Part shown: positions 6,395 through 6,441 of the stretch, in pieces
How positions within the stretch are numbered: the stretch's first letter is position 1
Layout of the letters: every line of letters begins with the position of its first letter
Assembly: GCA_003695285.1 (NCBI GenBank)
Contig: RFIL01000140.1
Location: 1-6,441, forward strand
Reading direction: 5' to 3'
DNA: 6,441 nucleotides
Origin: Calditrichota bacterium
Lineage (GTDB): Bacteria; Calditrichota; Calditrichia; RBG-13-44-9; J075
The notes under the pieces: model-generated
The model's input: the letters and a program-made list of their open reading frames with translations, nothing else
What the model was told of the DNA's origin: nothing
The model's database searches: none
Program-made: the position numbers and the translations under genes

Positions 6395-6441
6395 TTCAAA
6401 ATTTTATAATGTTGCGTTTGTTTTCATGATTAATTCTTCAA

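Noticed and set aside
6404..6427. Seven-codon ATG frame (MKTNATL) just upstream of dnaK as a leader peptide
   Set aside because: It has no ribosome site and no attenuator structure, and such short frames are expected by chance.
1..6441. CRISPR repeats, insertion sequences, tRNA or rRNA genes, phage or defence genes
   Set aside because: No spaced direct repeats, terminal inverted repeats with transposase, RNA gene motifs or defence-family proteins were seen on either strand.

Overview
The window holds five genes, all on the minus strand, so transcription runs from high to low coordinates: dnaK (4461-6380), grpE (3703-4362), csrA (3107-3358), and a two-gene 2-oxoacid:ferredoxin oxidoreductase pair, korA (935-2761) and korB (1-917, cut by the window edge). 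No tRNA, rRNA, CRISPR array, insertion sequence or phage gene is visible. This is mainly a chromosomal housekeeping region. No convincing new multi-gene system is present, and the points of interest are in gene order and in the intergenic control regions.

Organism. The DNA is AT-leaning with AT-rich intergenic regions. DnaK carries the insert of roughly two dozen residues near positions 78-102 that is typical of diderm (Gram-negative) bacteria. The gamma-alpha fused KorA and the KorB type point to an organism using ferredoxin-linked 2-oxoacid metabolism, often anaerobic or microaerophilic. CsrA, strong AGGAGG-type ribosome binding sites and a near-consensus sigma-70 promoter argue against Bacteroidota proper, which mostly lack CsrA and rarely use Shine-Dalgarno sites. 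My best guess is a related lineage of the FCB superphylum (for example Calditrichota, KSB1 or Marinimicrobia-like). This is inference with low certainty.

Layout. dnaK and grpE are adjacent in the order dnaK then grpE, the reverse of the usual grpE-dnaK order. An intrinsic terminator lies directly after dnaK, and a second, very GC-rich one lies after grpE. A 344-base AT-rich gap then carries a good TTGACA promoter for csrA. A long bulged hairpin followed by a T-rich run lies after csrA. The next 345-base gap holds a candidate TATAAT box for korA, a possible tiny plus-strand ORF and a leader with three ANGGA (CsrA-type) motifs. korA and korB are 17 bases apart and surely co-transcribed.

Function. 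DnaK and GrpE are chaperone and nucleotide exchange factor. DnaJ and the HrcA repressor are not in the window. CsrA is a global RNA-binding regulator, and the motifs in the korA leader make korAB a possible, unproven target. KorAB would interconvert a 2-oxoacid (probably 2-oxoglutarate) plus CoA with an acyl-CoA, CO2 and reduced ferredoxin.
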